Positions 1 through 9,477 of a stretch of 64,000 nucleotides of DNA are shown in pieces. Under the pieces are notes generated by a model. That model saw only the letters and a list, made by a program, of their open reading frames with translations, searched no databases and was not told where the DNA came from. The position numbers and the translations under genes were made by a program. The first letter of the stretch is position 1. Each line of letters opens with the position of its first letter. The stretch comes from Candidatus Zixiibacteriota bacterium (GTDB lineage Bacteria > Zixibacteria > MSB-5A5 > GN15 > FEB-12): positions 70,831 to 134,830 of the forward strand of contig JAVEYB010000005.1 in assembly GCA_034003725.1 (NCBI GenBank). Reading direction: 5' to 3'.

Positions 1-584
1 TAGAAGAGGAAGAGCTCGATAAGGACCAAATTACGCAGCTATCGACCGAAAAACGATTGGCTCAGATCGATTCTGAACTATCGGCTCTTCTTGATTTGAG
101 ATTGAAGGGAATAGTATCGGACGTCGAGTACGTCGATAAGAAGCAGGCTCTGGAAGGCGAACAGCAAACGCTTCACACGAACAATACGAGAAAGCGGGAC
201 GTGAACGTGACTGCACTTTTCAAGCGAATCCTAAATCTATCGCAAGGAGCGGTCGAAGTAATCGAAAAGGGGGACCCTACCGCCAAGAAAAGCGTTGTCA
301 ACGCAGTGTGTTCGAACCGAACACTTCTGGCAGGAAAACTCGCTATTCAAGCGCAAAAACCGCTTTCATTCTTGACTTTCGGCAAGACCGTTGGTAACGC
401 CGATACGGGTAGGTTAGAACCGTCAATAAGCGGCTATGGACAGCGCAGAAGCGGGGATGCAAAATTACACAATCCTGTGTGGTGGGCCAGACTCAACGAA
501 GTTAGAACTTGGGTCAGAGAGCATCTTGAGGAACTGTCTGGAATTGATGACCTTGTGGCGTCTAACATACAGGAAGGAAAGTGA
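1..584 (+). CDS. Serine recombinase, C-terminal fragment (5' end off the window)
   Basis: The frame is open from the first codons of the window and stops at 584, so only the C-terminal ~193 residues are seen. The acidic/lysine-rich start followed by a stretch of helix-forming heptads and a short globular tail resembles the coiled-coil and C-terminal part of large serine recombinases (resolvase/integrase). The catalytic serine domain would lie to the left and cannot be checked. It points the same way as the complete recombinase at 17373-18926 and differs from it in sequence. It may be the integrase of a second, adjoining element or of the same composite island. It could also be another coiled-coil protein, but the neighbourhood favours a recombinase. 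Confidence 0.6.
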   Translation, partial: EEEELDKDQITQLSTEKRLAQIDSELSALLDLRLKGIVSDVEYVDKKQALEGEQQTLHTNNTRKRDVNVTALFKRILNLSQGAVEVIEKGDPTAKKSVVNAVCSNRTLLAGKLAIQAQKPLSFLTFGKTVGNADTGRLEPSISGYGQRRSGDAKLHNPVWWARLNEVRTWVREHLEELSGIDDLVASNIQEGK

Positions 585-789
585 TTTGTCAAAGTCGACG
601 GGCACGGGAATTCAATCGCCGAGTTCAAGCAAGAAAGTGGACAGTCACTGGGCTGATGATATGAACTGGATGTGAGGTTTATTCTCATTTACAGTTTCAA
701 TTATGATCCTTGGGGGACAAGCTGAGTCAGAGTTCCATATCTTAAGAAACATCCAGTCCCGAGTCTCTGAAGGGGAATCCCCATGTTGA

Positions 790-824
790 AGAAAAAAAGG
801 GCCTGAAACTAACGTCTCAGACCC
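790..824 (-). terminator. Rho-independent terminator of the DUF932 gene
   Basis: GGGCCTGA (799-806) pairs with TCAGACCC (817-824) with one mismatch. On the minus strand the stem is followed directly by a run of seven T (plus-strand A at 792-798). It lies 25 bases after the DUF932 stop codon. Confidence 0.75.
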
Positions 825-848
825 TCATGCTAAAGAACAGGTAGAGCT

Positions 849-1901
849 TCAGGCAGCTTGCCTGAGCAACAGACCAGCCCGCCGTTCAAGATCGACGCGC
901 GCGTCGATGTGCGAGTACGTTCTTGCCCGAGCGGTCAGCCCCTGAATCATGCCCCACAGAGTGGTCGGGTCTTCACCCTCGGCCATCCCCTGATTCCAGG
1001 CGTCAATGACTTCCTTCTTGGAAAATGGCTTCGATGAAAGGGAAACCAAGGCGTCATCGAGATTGTCACCGGTTTTTTGACGCATGGCGTTGTCCACGAC
1101 TTGTCTGATCGTGTTGCCGACCGTTCTGCTTTCAACGAACCGATTGAGTGCCGGGATTGCATCGGAGTGGAAGCGGTCAAGCGCCTTGGCACGATGCACG
1201 ATTTTGAGTTCGTACAAATCCTCAGCTCCCCATACCACTCCATTCCCGCAAACGTGATTGTAGAGGAATGTGGTCAGCCCGAACGTGGCGGCCCCGGTCT
1301 CGGAGTTCCACACGAAGAACCCGCGGCTGAGCTTGGCATTTCCGACCTCCACCGGCGACTCGTCGTTGACCAGAAACGCGAACATGTCGCGATCCGAGGC
1401 ATAGAGTCCGGTAGGCTCGTTGTCATGCCCCGGCGGCAATTTCCAGCCGGTCCCGGCCACCGCTTCTTTGAGCGAAGCGACAACATCATTATCCCAGATT
1501 CGGCCATAGTTGGGACCTGTGAATGCCGCGACGGTCTTGTCGCTTCCGCCGTTCCGATAGAGCAGTTTGGCTCCGGCATCCCTCTCGCCAAGACCCCAGC
1601 GCATACACTCGATGACAGTGCGGGGCGGCAGGGTCCGGAGATACCTGGCCGGAGCTCCAATCGATGTACAAAGCTGATTGAACGACCAGTTTGTCAGCAG
1701 CGCTGGCTCCTCATGGCCGTTCAGGGCGATGCCGAGCCGGTCGGTAACGTCAAGGTGAATATCCACCAGTTCGGTGACTTGCTCTTGCGAGGCTGCCTTA
1801 AGTCGACTCGTGTGGTCCTGCAGGCTTTCCAGGTCGGCAAAGCGCTCATCCGGTGGACGGGTGTGCCACTGACGATGCGCGTCGTAGAGATTCTGTGTCA
1901 T
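849..1901 (-). CDS. DUF932 family phage/plasmid-type protein
   Basis: The protein has 350 residues and the layout of DUF932 proteins: a start with short helices, a central region with 'NWSFNQLC' and 'LLYRN', then 'GFFVWNSE' and 'NHVCGNGVVWG' near residues 190-225, and a helical end. The family is common on phages, plasmids and integrative elements. Its biochemical role is not established, but it often sits beside single-strand annealing or replication genes. Here the upstream gene in the same direction, 17 bases away, looks like an annealing protein, so the two probably form one transcript ended by the hairpin at 790-824. No catalytic residues can be named. Confidence 0.8.
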   Translation of the reverse strand: MTQNLYDAHRQWHTRPPDERFADLESLQDHTSRLKAASQEQVTELVDIHLDVTDRLGIALNGHEEPALLTNWSFNQLCTSIGAPARYLRTLPPRTVIECMRWGLGERDAGAKLLYRNGGSDKTVAAFTGPNYGRIWDNDVVASLKEAVAGTGWKLPPGHDNEPTGLYASDRDMFAFLVNDESPVEVGNAKLSRGFFVWNSETGAATFGLTTFLYNHVCGNGVVWGAEDLYELKIVHRAKALDRFHSDAIPALNRFVESRTVGNTIRQVVDNAMRQKTGDNLDDALVSLSSKPFSKKEVIDAWNQGMAEGEDPTTLWGMIQGLTARARTYSHIDARVDLERRAGLLLRQAA

Positions 1902-1918
1902 CAGTCATCACCTCCTTC

Positions 1919-2557
1919 TCAGTTGACAAGCTCCTTCGGCTTGGTTGAGGTTTCGCGGGTCAGCCGCTGGATCAGGATGCTCGCCTCGGATACGGTGGCG
2001 TCTTCCAGTCGCTTGACACTGAGTTGGTCACAGAGAAAGCGTTCCACGTCCTCGGCAGACGCTCCCTGCTTTTCGAGCAGGGTATACAGCTTCTTCTTCT
2101 GCGCCTCGGTGATGGGCTTCGGGTTTGACGACGATCTGGACGTCGCTGAAGCGGTAGTGGACAGGCTGTCTTTCTGGTCAGTTCTGGAGTATGGTGGGAA
2201 GTCCCCGAATTCCTCTAGAGAAATGGCTCCGATGTTCACGGCGTCCCGTAGCGCCCTGGCCTTTGCTCGCGTAAGTGCCACGCGAATGATGTGCGGCACT
2301 GCGCCAGATCTGACATTATCGGGGTTGGCATCCCCGCAATCCATGAACACCCCGCGGCCGGTGGTCACAGTGGCGGTACAGATCGCCGTCATGCCGTTTT
2401 CTCGGGTGGGCATTTGATCGATACGGGTCTCGATGCGCTGGAGCCCCTGTTCGTGGGCTTTGGAGAGAAGCCCGGCATAGGTAACGATGTCGCGCGTGGA
2501 CACGTTCCCGTCGTCGTCGGTCACGTCGATGGTGGTGACCAGGTTTTCGTTCGGCAT
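1919..2557 (-). CDS. Probable ssDNA-annealing/recombination accessory protein (Rad52/Sak-like)
   Basis: The protein has 212 residues. The N-terminal ~115 residues contain 'VTYAGLL', 'GDANPDNV' and 'ALTRAKARALRDA'; the last motif is like the AxTRAxARAL helix of phage Rad52/Sak-type annealing proteins. A Ser/Thr-rich linker (about 125-145) leads to a small helical C-terminal domain beginning 'ITEAQKKKLYTLL', a module often joined to RecT/Rad52-like proteins. It lies just upstream of the DUF932 gene, as if co-transcribed. Function is inferred from motif style and neighbour only. It could instead be an uncharacterised mobile-element DNA-binding protein. Confidence 0.45.
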   Translation of the reverse strand: MPNENLVTTIDVTDDDGNVSTRDIVTYAGLLSKAHEQGLQRIETRIDQMPTRENGMTAICTATVTTGRGVFMDCGDANPDNVRSGAVPHIIRVALTRAKARALRDAVNIGAISLEEFGDFPPYSRTDQKDSLSTTASATSRSSSNPKPITEAQKKKLYTLLEKQGASAEDVERFLCDQLSVKRLEDATVSEASILIQRLTRETSTKPKELVN

Positions 2558-2704
2558 TACTGCCTCCTTGAAAGTTGGATTGTGAAAGAACGATGGTTTA
2601 CAGCACCGTTCAGTCTACCCAACCGTCAGGAGACGACTAGCACCGGGGGCGGGCAAGGCGTGGGGATAAGCGAGATCCGAAGGGAATCGACAGGAGAGCA
2701 TTTG

Positions 2705-2726
2705 ATATACGATAGTTATCGGATAT
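2705..2726. promoter_or_regulatory. Near-perfect 22-bp palindrome, possible operator
   Basis: The 22 bases have arms ATAT-x-CGATA and TATCG-x-ATAT around a GT centre, with 18 of 22 positions symmetric. It lies in the 288-bp gap between the annealing-protein gene (start 2557) and the helicase gene (stop 2846), about 150 bases upstream of the former. The symmetry suggests a dimeric repressor site, but no cognate regulator can be named. Confidence 0.3.
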
Positions 2727-2845
2727 GTTGCTGGTAGTTGTTATAAACAACTGAGGCGACAGCATAGTTTACAGTAAGTAATGACAGGTCCATTGCATGG
2801 AATATTGACTATGTCCATATGCCAATATCGTGATTGACACCGTGC

Positions 2846-4573
2846 TTAGATCGCATAGGAACCGGTTATTGGACATGTCTGAGTCACGTCCCTCAGTAGC
2901 ATGACGTGTTTTCTGGCACGACTTATGCCGACGAATAGTAGTTTTCTGCTTCGCGCATAGTCTTGCGAATCACCTGGCAAAGCGAATGGCGCTGAGTGAT
3001 TATTCTGAAACAGGATTACTCCGTCGAATTCTTTTCCTTTGGCTTTGTAGGTCGTCATGACATGTATACCTCGATTCGGCTGAACATCGTGCCCCATCTG
3101 AGCTTCATTGATTGCGCTATCGAGAACGCCACGAGCACCACGATAGTCTCCAGCCTCCTGCCATCTTCGAGTAAGCCCTGCAGATATCAGCCTCCCTCTG
3201 TTAAACGCCATGAGGTATTCGGCTTGTCTACCAATTGCCTTGATAGGACCTGCTTCAGATTCGAGTAACAGAGATCGAACGAAAGTCCAATCTTGTTCAG
3301 GATTGCCAGAAAAGTGACTGTGCTGTATTGCACTAGTGATTTTAAGGAATTCCGGCATTACCTTGCCCCGATTCGGAATGCTACCGTCTTCAAGCGATGC
3401 ACACCATCGATCATATTTGAGAACTTCTGCGTGGTTGCCCTTTGCCCTCTCCAAGTTCCGCATCAATTGCAGACCTTGAAGCAGCGTGGCTTGTTCTTCA
3501 TTTGCAGCTGGCTCCATCATAAATGCGATGAGCCTGCTAGAAAGATAAGTGGCAGTTTCATCGAATTGAACTCGGTGAGCAATGCCAGGCTGCTGATTAT
3601 TGCCTCTAAGGGCATTCGATACAATTCTGACGCCCTTGCCCCAGGAGGACAAGATTGCGATATTGGCTGGTTCTTCCCCTGTGTCATCCTTTATTCGCTC
3701 ATTAAGAATTCCGACAGCTTGACGAATCCTGCGATCCCTAGCGTTGGCTCTTGGCTGATAGGAGAGGCAAGAAACGCCGGGAAACTCCCGATTTAAGCTG
3801 CCATTACTTAGTACCGCGCGGGCACAGGCATTGATGCTAGTTGCTGAATTACGGTGATTGAGACTGGCGAAGTCCACCTCCGTTGGACTCAGAGCCTCCC
3901 TAATGTCTTGAATCCTCTCGGCCGTCACATCCGGCCGGTAGTCGTGAATCTGTTGGTCCAAATCTGCCAATAGCAGCGTCTGGGTCCCAGGAGCTAGCTG
4001 TCTGATGCATTCCCATTGTATCGAGTCCGTATCTTGAGCTTCGTCTACAACCAGAAGAGGGTGCTTACCAGTATAGTGATCCCTCAACGACCTGCTCCCC
4101 ACGAGCAATTTCAAAGCGAGCGGCGCGAACAGATCGAAGGCGACGCGTCCCTCACTATAGAATAGTGCCTCACGCTCTCTCAACCATCCACCGTCGTCCT
4201 TCGCTCTACCCTGTCGAAGAGCGTCTTCGTCGTGTGGGGCAAATACCGTTAGCTTACGTGGAGCTCCCAGCAAGTAGCCATGTGTCTTAAGAATCTCCCA
4301 AAACCATGAATGGAAAGTCTGAATAGTAAGTTGACGGGAAAACCCCCTTGTTGGTATCTGTGTCGATGCGGTCTGTAGAATACGGGCCACTGCTGCACGA
4401 GAGAAGCTAAGAAATATGACTGTCTGCCCAGACGACAATCCTCCGGCTCGAATGAATCTATGTGCTTTATGTAGCGCTGTTAGTGTCTTTCCACTCCCTG
4501 GTCCGCCTAGCACCAATAGATGTCCACTTGACTCAAATACCCTTTGATGTAGCTGTGTCTCTTCAAAACTCAT
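2846..4573 (-). CDS. UvrD/PcrA-like superfamily 1 helicase, GajB-like
   Basis: The protein has 575 residues. Walker A 'GGPGSGKT' is at 23-30, Walker B 'VVDEAQD' near 175-181, motif V 'TTYKAKGKEFDG' near 505-517 and motif VI 'VGISRARKH' near 545. It is therefore an ATP-dependent SF1A helicase shorter than housekeeping UvrD (~720). It overlaps the upstream OLD ATPase gene by 4 bases. This pairing, an OLD nuclease with a UvrD-like helicase in tandem, defines class 2 OLD loci and the Gabija anti-phage system, in which GajB cooperates with GajA in DNA degradation. Assignment to Gabija is by order, overlap and motifs. The start is kept because of the overlap. Confidence 0.8.
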   Translation of the reverse strand: MSFEETQLHQRVFESSGHLLVLGGPGSGKTLTALHKAHRFIRAGGLSSGQTVIFLSFSRAAVARILQTASTQIPTRGFSRQLTIQTFHSWFWEILKTHGYLLGAPRKLTVFAPHDEDALRQGRAKDDGGWLREREALFYSEGRVAFDLFAPLALKLLVGSRSLRDHYTGKHPLLVVDEAQDTDSIQWECIRQLAPGTQTLLLADLDQQIHDYRPDVTAERIQDIREALSPTEVDFASLNHRNSATSINACARAVLSNGSLNREFPGVSCLSYQPRANARDRRIRQAVGILNERIKDDTGEEPANIAILSSWGKGVRIVSNALRGNNQQPGIAHRVQFDETATYLSSRLIAFMMEPAANEEQATLLQGLQLMRNLERAKGNHAEVLKYDRWCASLEDGSIPNRGKVMPEFLKITSAIQHSHFSGNPEQDWTFVRSLLLESEAGPIKAIGRQAEYLMAFNRGRLISAGLTRRWQEAGDYRGARGVLDSAINEAQMGHDVQPNRGIHVMTTYKAKGKEFDGVILFQNNHSAPFALPGDSQDYARSRKLLFVGISRARKHVMLLRDVTQTCPITGSYAI

Positions 4574-6408
4574 TCTTCATCACTACCCTCACCTGAAGAT
4601 CCCTCCCCTACAGTGCTGTCGTTCCGGTCCGAATCAATCGTTACATCTAAACGTGCAACCTCACTTGGCTTAGGGAAGCGAGCAAACACGTCGGACAAGA
4701 ACACTCTAACAGTCGTGGGAAGGGCAGCGACATCGCAACTACCCACAAGACGAGCTGCATGATTGTCGCCCTTGCGACTCTTCAGAACTTCAAACAACAG
4801 TCTCCTAACCTCGTCATCAGCAGGCTGTGACGCCGGAACAACTACGCCACTTGGTAAGCCTCCTTCGGTCGACAGATCATTGAGGAATGACCACTGCTTC
4901 TCGATACCTACCTCAGCGATGAGCATTGCTTCAATGCCAGTGAAATCGGTTTGCTTGTGCATCGTGAATGCCGTCTCAATCGCACGAGACTCACCATCAC
5001 CTCGATCACGATTATCGTAGAAGGCAAACACCTGCAAGCCAAGCGAAAGGAAGAACGAACCGTACGCGGACAAATTGCCCTCTCCATCAGAATTGAAGAA
5101 CGAAACGCCCGAGAGATCAAACGGGTAGTATCCTGCATCAGAGTTCTCCATAACTGCGGCCGCAGACCTCAGCACCTGATACTCGACCAAACCTTCTCCA
5201 ACAATGACGGCTTGTCCGAGAATTGCCTCTGAAATTGAGTGTCGTAGCTTCCTCCGAAATAGCTTCGGCTTAAGTCCCGATGATACACTCAACTCTTGGC
5301 TCTCCACTTTACCGGAGTCGTCTCTTCGCAATATACGGATTTGCTCTGGTTCAAATTTCTCGATGACATATGGAGAATGGGACGTTATGAAAGCCTGTGT
5401 AGTGCTTCCTGTCAGATACGACACGATCCGTCTTTGCGTGTGAGGAGGTACAGCGATCTCTGGCTCCTCCATCGCGAAAATTATGTTCTCTTTCTTCAGT
5501 TCAGCAATTGCCGATAGAAGAGCGAAGACGAGCGTGTTCAACGTACCAGTGCCCAATCGTTGAAACGGAACCGGCTGCTGGTCAACCGAAGTGGACATGA
5601 AGAACGCCAACGTCTTGCGTAGGTGATCCCTTGTGAGTTGTGACACATACAAATGCGTCGATTTACCACTTCCGTCTAGCGGAATGTATTGCTCGATTCT
5701 GGCTTCGATATTCTCCAGCACGCTCCGCAATGTTCCTATGGAGTCATCGAGAGGTGGATCCAACTCAAGCAACCGTGAGCGTGTGTCTTCCCAGAGTCGA
5801 GGCCTAATCTCCCCGATACGCAACAGAAGGTCCAGTAGAGTGCCTCTTTCAAGGCTCAAGGCTCTATTGCCTGTCCTCAGAGCGCGAAGATACAAGAAGC
5901 CAATGGCTCGTTTTGCTGGCCTGTATACCTCAGTTAGGTCGTCTCCTTCTTCATCCGGACTATGGGCATAGAATGTCCTGGCTTCGAATTCATCCTCATC
6001 GGCGTTATACTGTCCGACAAAGCGTAGACGAAGGCACTGCTGCACATTGGCATTGTCGGTTTCTTCGATCTCGCCGCGCTCCAGAATACGGCGTTCAGCC
6101 TTGTGCCAAAACTCCAGATTGCGGCTGAACCTGTTCGCTGCTTCCTGCGACAAGTCAATAAGTACGGCCTCTATCGTAATCTGTAACGGTTCATCATCAT
6201 TGTCTAAGTACTCGCCATTGTAAAAGTCCCATTCATCAATCGGGGAGCTACCGCGCAACCTCTCGGGTCCGAGCAGCAAGTCCAATGCCTCACAAATCGT
6301 AGATTTTCCGACATTGTTTCGGCCAACCAAAAGCGTGTGTCCACTGAAGTATAATTGAGCATGCTTGATGTTCCGGAATCTATCTATTGTTAGGCGAACA
6401 ATCTTCAT
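4570..6408 (-). CDS. OLD family ATP-dependent nuclease, GajA-like
   Basis: The protein has 612 residues. The ABC-type ATPase part has Walker A 'GRNNVGKST' (29-37), signature-like 'RLGTGTLN', Walker B 'FAMEEPEI' near 310 and the H-loop 'ITSHSPYVIE'. The C-terminal TOPRIM domain begins with 'VIVGEGLVEYQVL' (acidic EGxxE) and continues with 'FYDNRDRGD' as the likely second metal site. The tail after ~590 is acidic and low-complexity. Length and layout fit GajA/class 2 OLD proteins, which cut DNA and are controlled by nucleotide. The start follows a GGGG-rich leader and lies 60 bases after hsdR, so it is probably read from the same long defence transcript. Confidence 0.8.
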   Translation of the reverse strand: MKIVRLTIDRFRNIKHAQLYFSGHTLLVGRNNVGKSTICEALDLLLGPERLRGSSPIDEWDFYNGEYLDNDDEPLQITIEAVLIDLSQEAANRFSRNLEFWHKAERRILERGEIEETDNANVQQCLRLRFVGQYNADEDEFEARTFYAHSPDEEGDDLTEVYRPAKRAIGFLYLRALRTGNRALSLERGTLLDLLLRIGEIRPRLWEDTRSRLLELDPPLDDSIGTLRSVLENIEARIEQYIPLDGSGKSTHLYVSQLTRDHLRKTLAFFMSTSVDQQPVPFQRLGTGTLNTLVFALLSAIAELKKENIIFAMEEPEIAVPPHTQRRIVSYLTGSTTQAFITSHSPYVIEKFEPEQIRILRRDDSGKVESQELSVSSGLKPKLFRRKLRHSISEAILGQAVIVGEGLVEYQVLRSAAAVMENSDAGYYPFDLSGVSFFNSDGEGNLSAYGSFFLSLGLQVFAFYDNRDRGDGESRAIETAFTMHKQTDFTGIEAMLIAEVGIEKQWSFLNDLSTEGGLPSGVVVPASQPADDEVRRLLFEVLKSRKGDNHAARLVGSCDVAALPTTVRVFLSDVFARFPKPSEVARLDVTIDSDRNDSTVGEGSSGEGSDEE

Positions 6409-6468
6409 ATGTTACCCCTTACTTATTCTCCAAGCCCTCAGCGTTGGCCGTAATAGTGAATCGAGCTA

Positions 6469-9411
6469 TTATTCCGTCCTGAGCTTTTCATATACCTCAT
6501 CAAACATCTTCTCTTTTATGAAGCTGCCGAACTCGGCGTTTTCGACGATCTTCTTGTAGATGTCGAAATTGGATTCAACCATCGCGTGGAGTTGTGCCTC
6601 GAAGATGTGGGCAAAGACCAGTTTCAGAGCTTCTTTCGTGTTAGTCTTTGCGCTTTGTGACAAGGTCTCATTTCCGGCAAGTCTGGTCTCAAGCTCCGCG
6701 AAGAACACCCTGTCGCCTTCAGTGAAGTCGGTCCCGAAGCGCTTATTTACTTCCTCGATTATGCGGGATAGGAATTCCCTCTCGTCGGTTCCGCGTCCTG
6801 TCCCGAGGCCCTCAATAGGCTTGAGTTCACCTGTAGTTTTCTCTAATTCGATACTGCCACTGGATATCTGCTGGATGCGATAGGTATCCATATTCACGTT
6901 TTCGGTGATTTCGACCGGCAGTCGTTCTTTGTCCGATGGGAGCTTGCGGGCCAGTATTCGCAAATAAGCATATAGCTTCTCCAGGCCCACGTCCTTGAAT
7001 GAAATAATCTGTGACAGGAAGGCGTAGAGGCGAATGTAGTTCTTGACCTGGTCACGGAAGTCAAACCGTTCTTTCTTCTCACGCTTGATGTATTCCTCCA
7101 CAATCGGATCAAGCAGGGGGTGGAGTTTCTCCGGTGTGGCGCCTTTTCTGAAGAAAACTGATGCGAATGCGTCAACGTCGCCTTTATCGAATAGGCCAAA
7201 TTCGAGGATCGTCCTCTCCAAGTCATAGAGCTTGTTGGGGTCGGTCGGCTTTGTCAGAATTGCGCGGTCATAATATGGCTGGAATGCCTTTTGTATCTCA
7301 TCCTCGTGGTTTGCAAAATCCAGGACGAAGACCTCGGTCTTGCCCTTGCTCTGATAGGTCCTGTTCAGACGGCTCAGTGTCTGAACGGCCATGACACCGC
7401 CAAGCTTCTTGTCGACATACATCGTGTGCAGTAGAGGTTGGTCGAAACCGGTTTGGAACTTGTTTGCGACGATGAGGAACTTATACTCGGGCAGTTTGAA
7501 GGTTTCGGCGGTTAATTTGTCGTTTCTCAGCCCATTCATCCCGGGCTCTGTGTACTCCTGCCCTGAGTCCGCCACAGTGCCTGAGAAAGCGACCAGAGTC
7601 TTGATTGGGTATCTGTTCTTTCGGATGTACTCGTCGAATGCTAACTTGTAGCGAACCGCGTGAAGTCGCGAACGGGTTACCAGCATTGCCTTCGCGTAAC
7701 CGTCGATTTGGCGGAAAACATGTTTAAGAAAGTGCTCGATTATGAGTTCGGTCTTTTCGCCTATGGCGTGCTCGTGTAGCTCCACGTATGACCGAAGTAA
7801 GGCGATTCCCTTCTTCTTCTCGTACTGCGGGTCGTTCTCGATCTTCTTGGTAAGATTAAAATAGGTCTGAAACGTGGTGTAATTCTTCAATACGTCGAGA
7901 ATGAAGCCTTCTTCGATAGCCTGGCGCATGGAATAAAGGTGGAAGGGGGCAAAAGAACCATCATCGTTGCGAGTGCCGAATAGCTCCATTGTCTTTTCTT
8001 TTGGAGTAGCCGTAAACGCGAAAAAGCTGATGTTCTTAGGGCGTCCGCGGCTTTCCAGTTCCCGAAGTACGGCCTCCTCGTCGGTGAGTTCTTGCTCTTG
8101 TTCGTTCTCTTGTTCTGCCTCTTCGAGCGATCCGAGTGCCTTCTTAAGGCTCTTCGTACTCTCGCCGGTTTGTGAGGAGTGAGCTTCGTCGATTATGACA
8201 GCGAAATTCTTGGATGCCTGTTTGGAAATCTCGTCTACTATGAACGGGAATTTCTGGAGTGTCGAGACGATGATCTTCTTGCCGGATTCGAGGGCTTCAC
8301 GAAGTTGGGCCGAACCCTGGTCGATTGCCGCTACGACGCCCGAAGTCTGCTCGAACTGCTGAACCTCATCGCGCAACTGCTTGTCAATGACACGCCGGTC
8401 CGAAATAACTATTGCAGAATCGAATATTTTCTGATCGGCAGCGTCGTGCAGGCTGGAGAGACGATGCGCCAACCACGAAATTGTCTTTGTCTTGCCGGAA
8501 CCGGCGCTATGCTGAATCAAATAGTTGTGCCCGACACCGTTGTTCCGGGCATGACCAATTATCCCCCGTGTAGCGTCAAGCTGGTGGTATCGCGGGAAGA
8601 TGAGCGCCTCGGACTGCTTTTCCTCGCCCTGTTCGTTTGTGCTCGTCTCCACCGAAAGCAACATGAAATCCGAGATAATCTGCAAGAGACTGTCTCTCTG
8701 AAGTACCTCTTCCCAAAGATAAGAGCTACGAAATCCGCTCTTATTGATTGGGTTGCCTGCTCCGCCCTCGAAACCTTTGTTGAACGGCAGGAAGTGAGTC
8801 GTCCGACCGGCCAGACGGGTAGTCATAAACACCAGGTCGTTGTCTACTGCGAAGTGAACCAGGCAGCGCTTGAAATGGAACAGGGGTTCGCGCGGGTCGC
8901 GGTCGTAGCGATACTGCCGTATCGCATTCTGGACATTCTGCCCGGTCAACTGGTTTTTCAGTTCCAAGGTGATGATCGGGATGCCGTTCAGGAAAAGCAC
9001 CGTGTCGAGGGACTGTCCGGTGTTCTCGCTGAATTTGACCTGCCGCATTATCGAAAAGACATTGCTCCGGTACAGCCGAGCGTGTTCGGGATTCATGCGA
9101 CTTTCGGGTGCGAAATAGACAAGCTGAAAGCGTGAACCGTAGTCACTGACGCCCTTTCTTAGCACGTCCAAAACGCCCCACTTTTCGATCTCTTGGGTCA
9201 GGCGATACACGAAGTTGGCCCTCACCTGATCGCCGTGCTGTTGCTTCAGCTTCTCCCACTCTTTGGGCTGAGTCGCGAAGATGAACTCAAAAAGCAACTC
9301 CTCATCCAGGCAGGATTGGGTGGTGTAGTGCCTCGGATTCCGCGCAAGATAGCCGGAGCCGGTCAGTACCTGCTCGATATGTGATTCAAACGCTTTTTCT
9401 GATGTATCCAT
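6469..9411 (-). CDS. hsdR: Type I restriction enzyme, motor/endonuclease subunit HsdR
   Basis: The protein has 980 residues, as usual for HsdR. The N-terminal nuclease core shows D136 and 'LELK' (E150, K152) of the PD-(D/E)XK fold. The translocase part has Walker A 'SAGSGKTKT' near 300, 'IIDEAHSSQ' near 405, and 'FTATP' and 'LSRLNRTYQSKGK' of later helicase motifs. HsdR pulls in DNA and cuts it when the HsdM2S complex meets an unmethylated site. hsdR is separated from hsdS and hsdM by three inserted genes but reads the same way, so one transcript is likely. No frameshift or missing motif was seen, and the system looks intact. Confidence 0.92.
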   Translation of the reverse strand: MDTSEKAFESHIEQVLTGSGYLARNPRHYTTQSCLDEELLFEFIFATQPKEWEKLKQQHGDQVRANFVYRLTQEIEKWGVLDVLRKGVSDYGSRFQLVYFAPESRMNPEHARLYRSNVFSIMRQVKFSENTGQSLDTVLFLNGIPIITLELKNQLTGQNVQNAIRQYRYDRDPREPLFHFKRCLVHFAVDNDLVFMTTRLAGRTTHFLPFNKGFEGGAGNPINKSGFRSSYLWEEVLQRDSLLQIISDFMLLSVETSTNEQGEEKQSEALIFPRYHQLDATRGIIGHARNNGVGHNYLIQHSAGSGKTKTISWLAHRLSSLHDAADQKIFDSAIVISDRRVIDKQLRDEVQQFEQTSGVVAAIDQGSAQLREALESGKKIIVSTLQKFPFIVDEISKQASKNFAVIIDEAHSSQTGESTKSLKKALGSLEEAEQENEQEQELTDEEAVLRELESRGRPKNISFFAFTATPKEKTMELFGTRNDDGSFAPFHLYSMRQAIEEGFILDVLKNYTTFQTYFNLTKKIENDPQYEKKKGIALLRSYVELHEHAIGEKTELIIEHFLKHVFRQIDGYAKAMLVTRSRLHAVRYKLAFDEYIRKNRYPIKTLVAFSGTVADSGQEYTEPGMNGLRNDKLTAETFKLPEYKFLIVANKFQTGFDQPLLHTMYVDKKLGGVMAVQTLSRLNRTYQSKGKTEVFVLDFANHEDEIQKAFQPYYDRAILTKPTDPNKLYDLERTILEFGLFDKGDVDAFASVFFRKGATPEKLHPLLDPIVEEYIKREKKERFDFRDQVKNYIRLYAFLSQIISFKDVGLEKLYAYLRILARKLPSDKERLPVEITENVNMDTYRIQQISSGSIELEKTTGELKPIEGLGTGRGTDEREFLSRIIEEVNKRFGTDFTEGDRVFFAELETRLAGNETLSQSAKTNTKEALKLVFAHIFEAQLHAMVESNFDIYKKIVENAEFGSFIKEKMFDEVYEKLRTE

Positions 9412-9477
9412 ATTTACCTATATTCTATCACATGATTCCGGCATTTTACAGGATTTCCGATATCAAAGAAGCCTGCT

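Noticed and set aside
585-690. Attachment site for the left-hand recombinase
   Set aside because: No tRNA-like or repeated sequence matching the right edge was found after its stop.
1077-2417. 446-residue frame opposite the DUF932 and annealing-like genes
   Set aside because: It spans two real genes on the other strand and shows no domain or ribosome site.
2846-6408. A PARIS or other OLD-type system instead of Gabija
   Set aside because: The partner is a UvrD-type helicase with all motifs, which fits Gabija and class 2 OLD; PARIS needs a different (AriB) partner.
8179-9135. 318-residue frame opposite hsdR
   Set aside because: Antisense to clear helicase/nuclease motifs; no family features.
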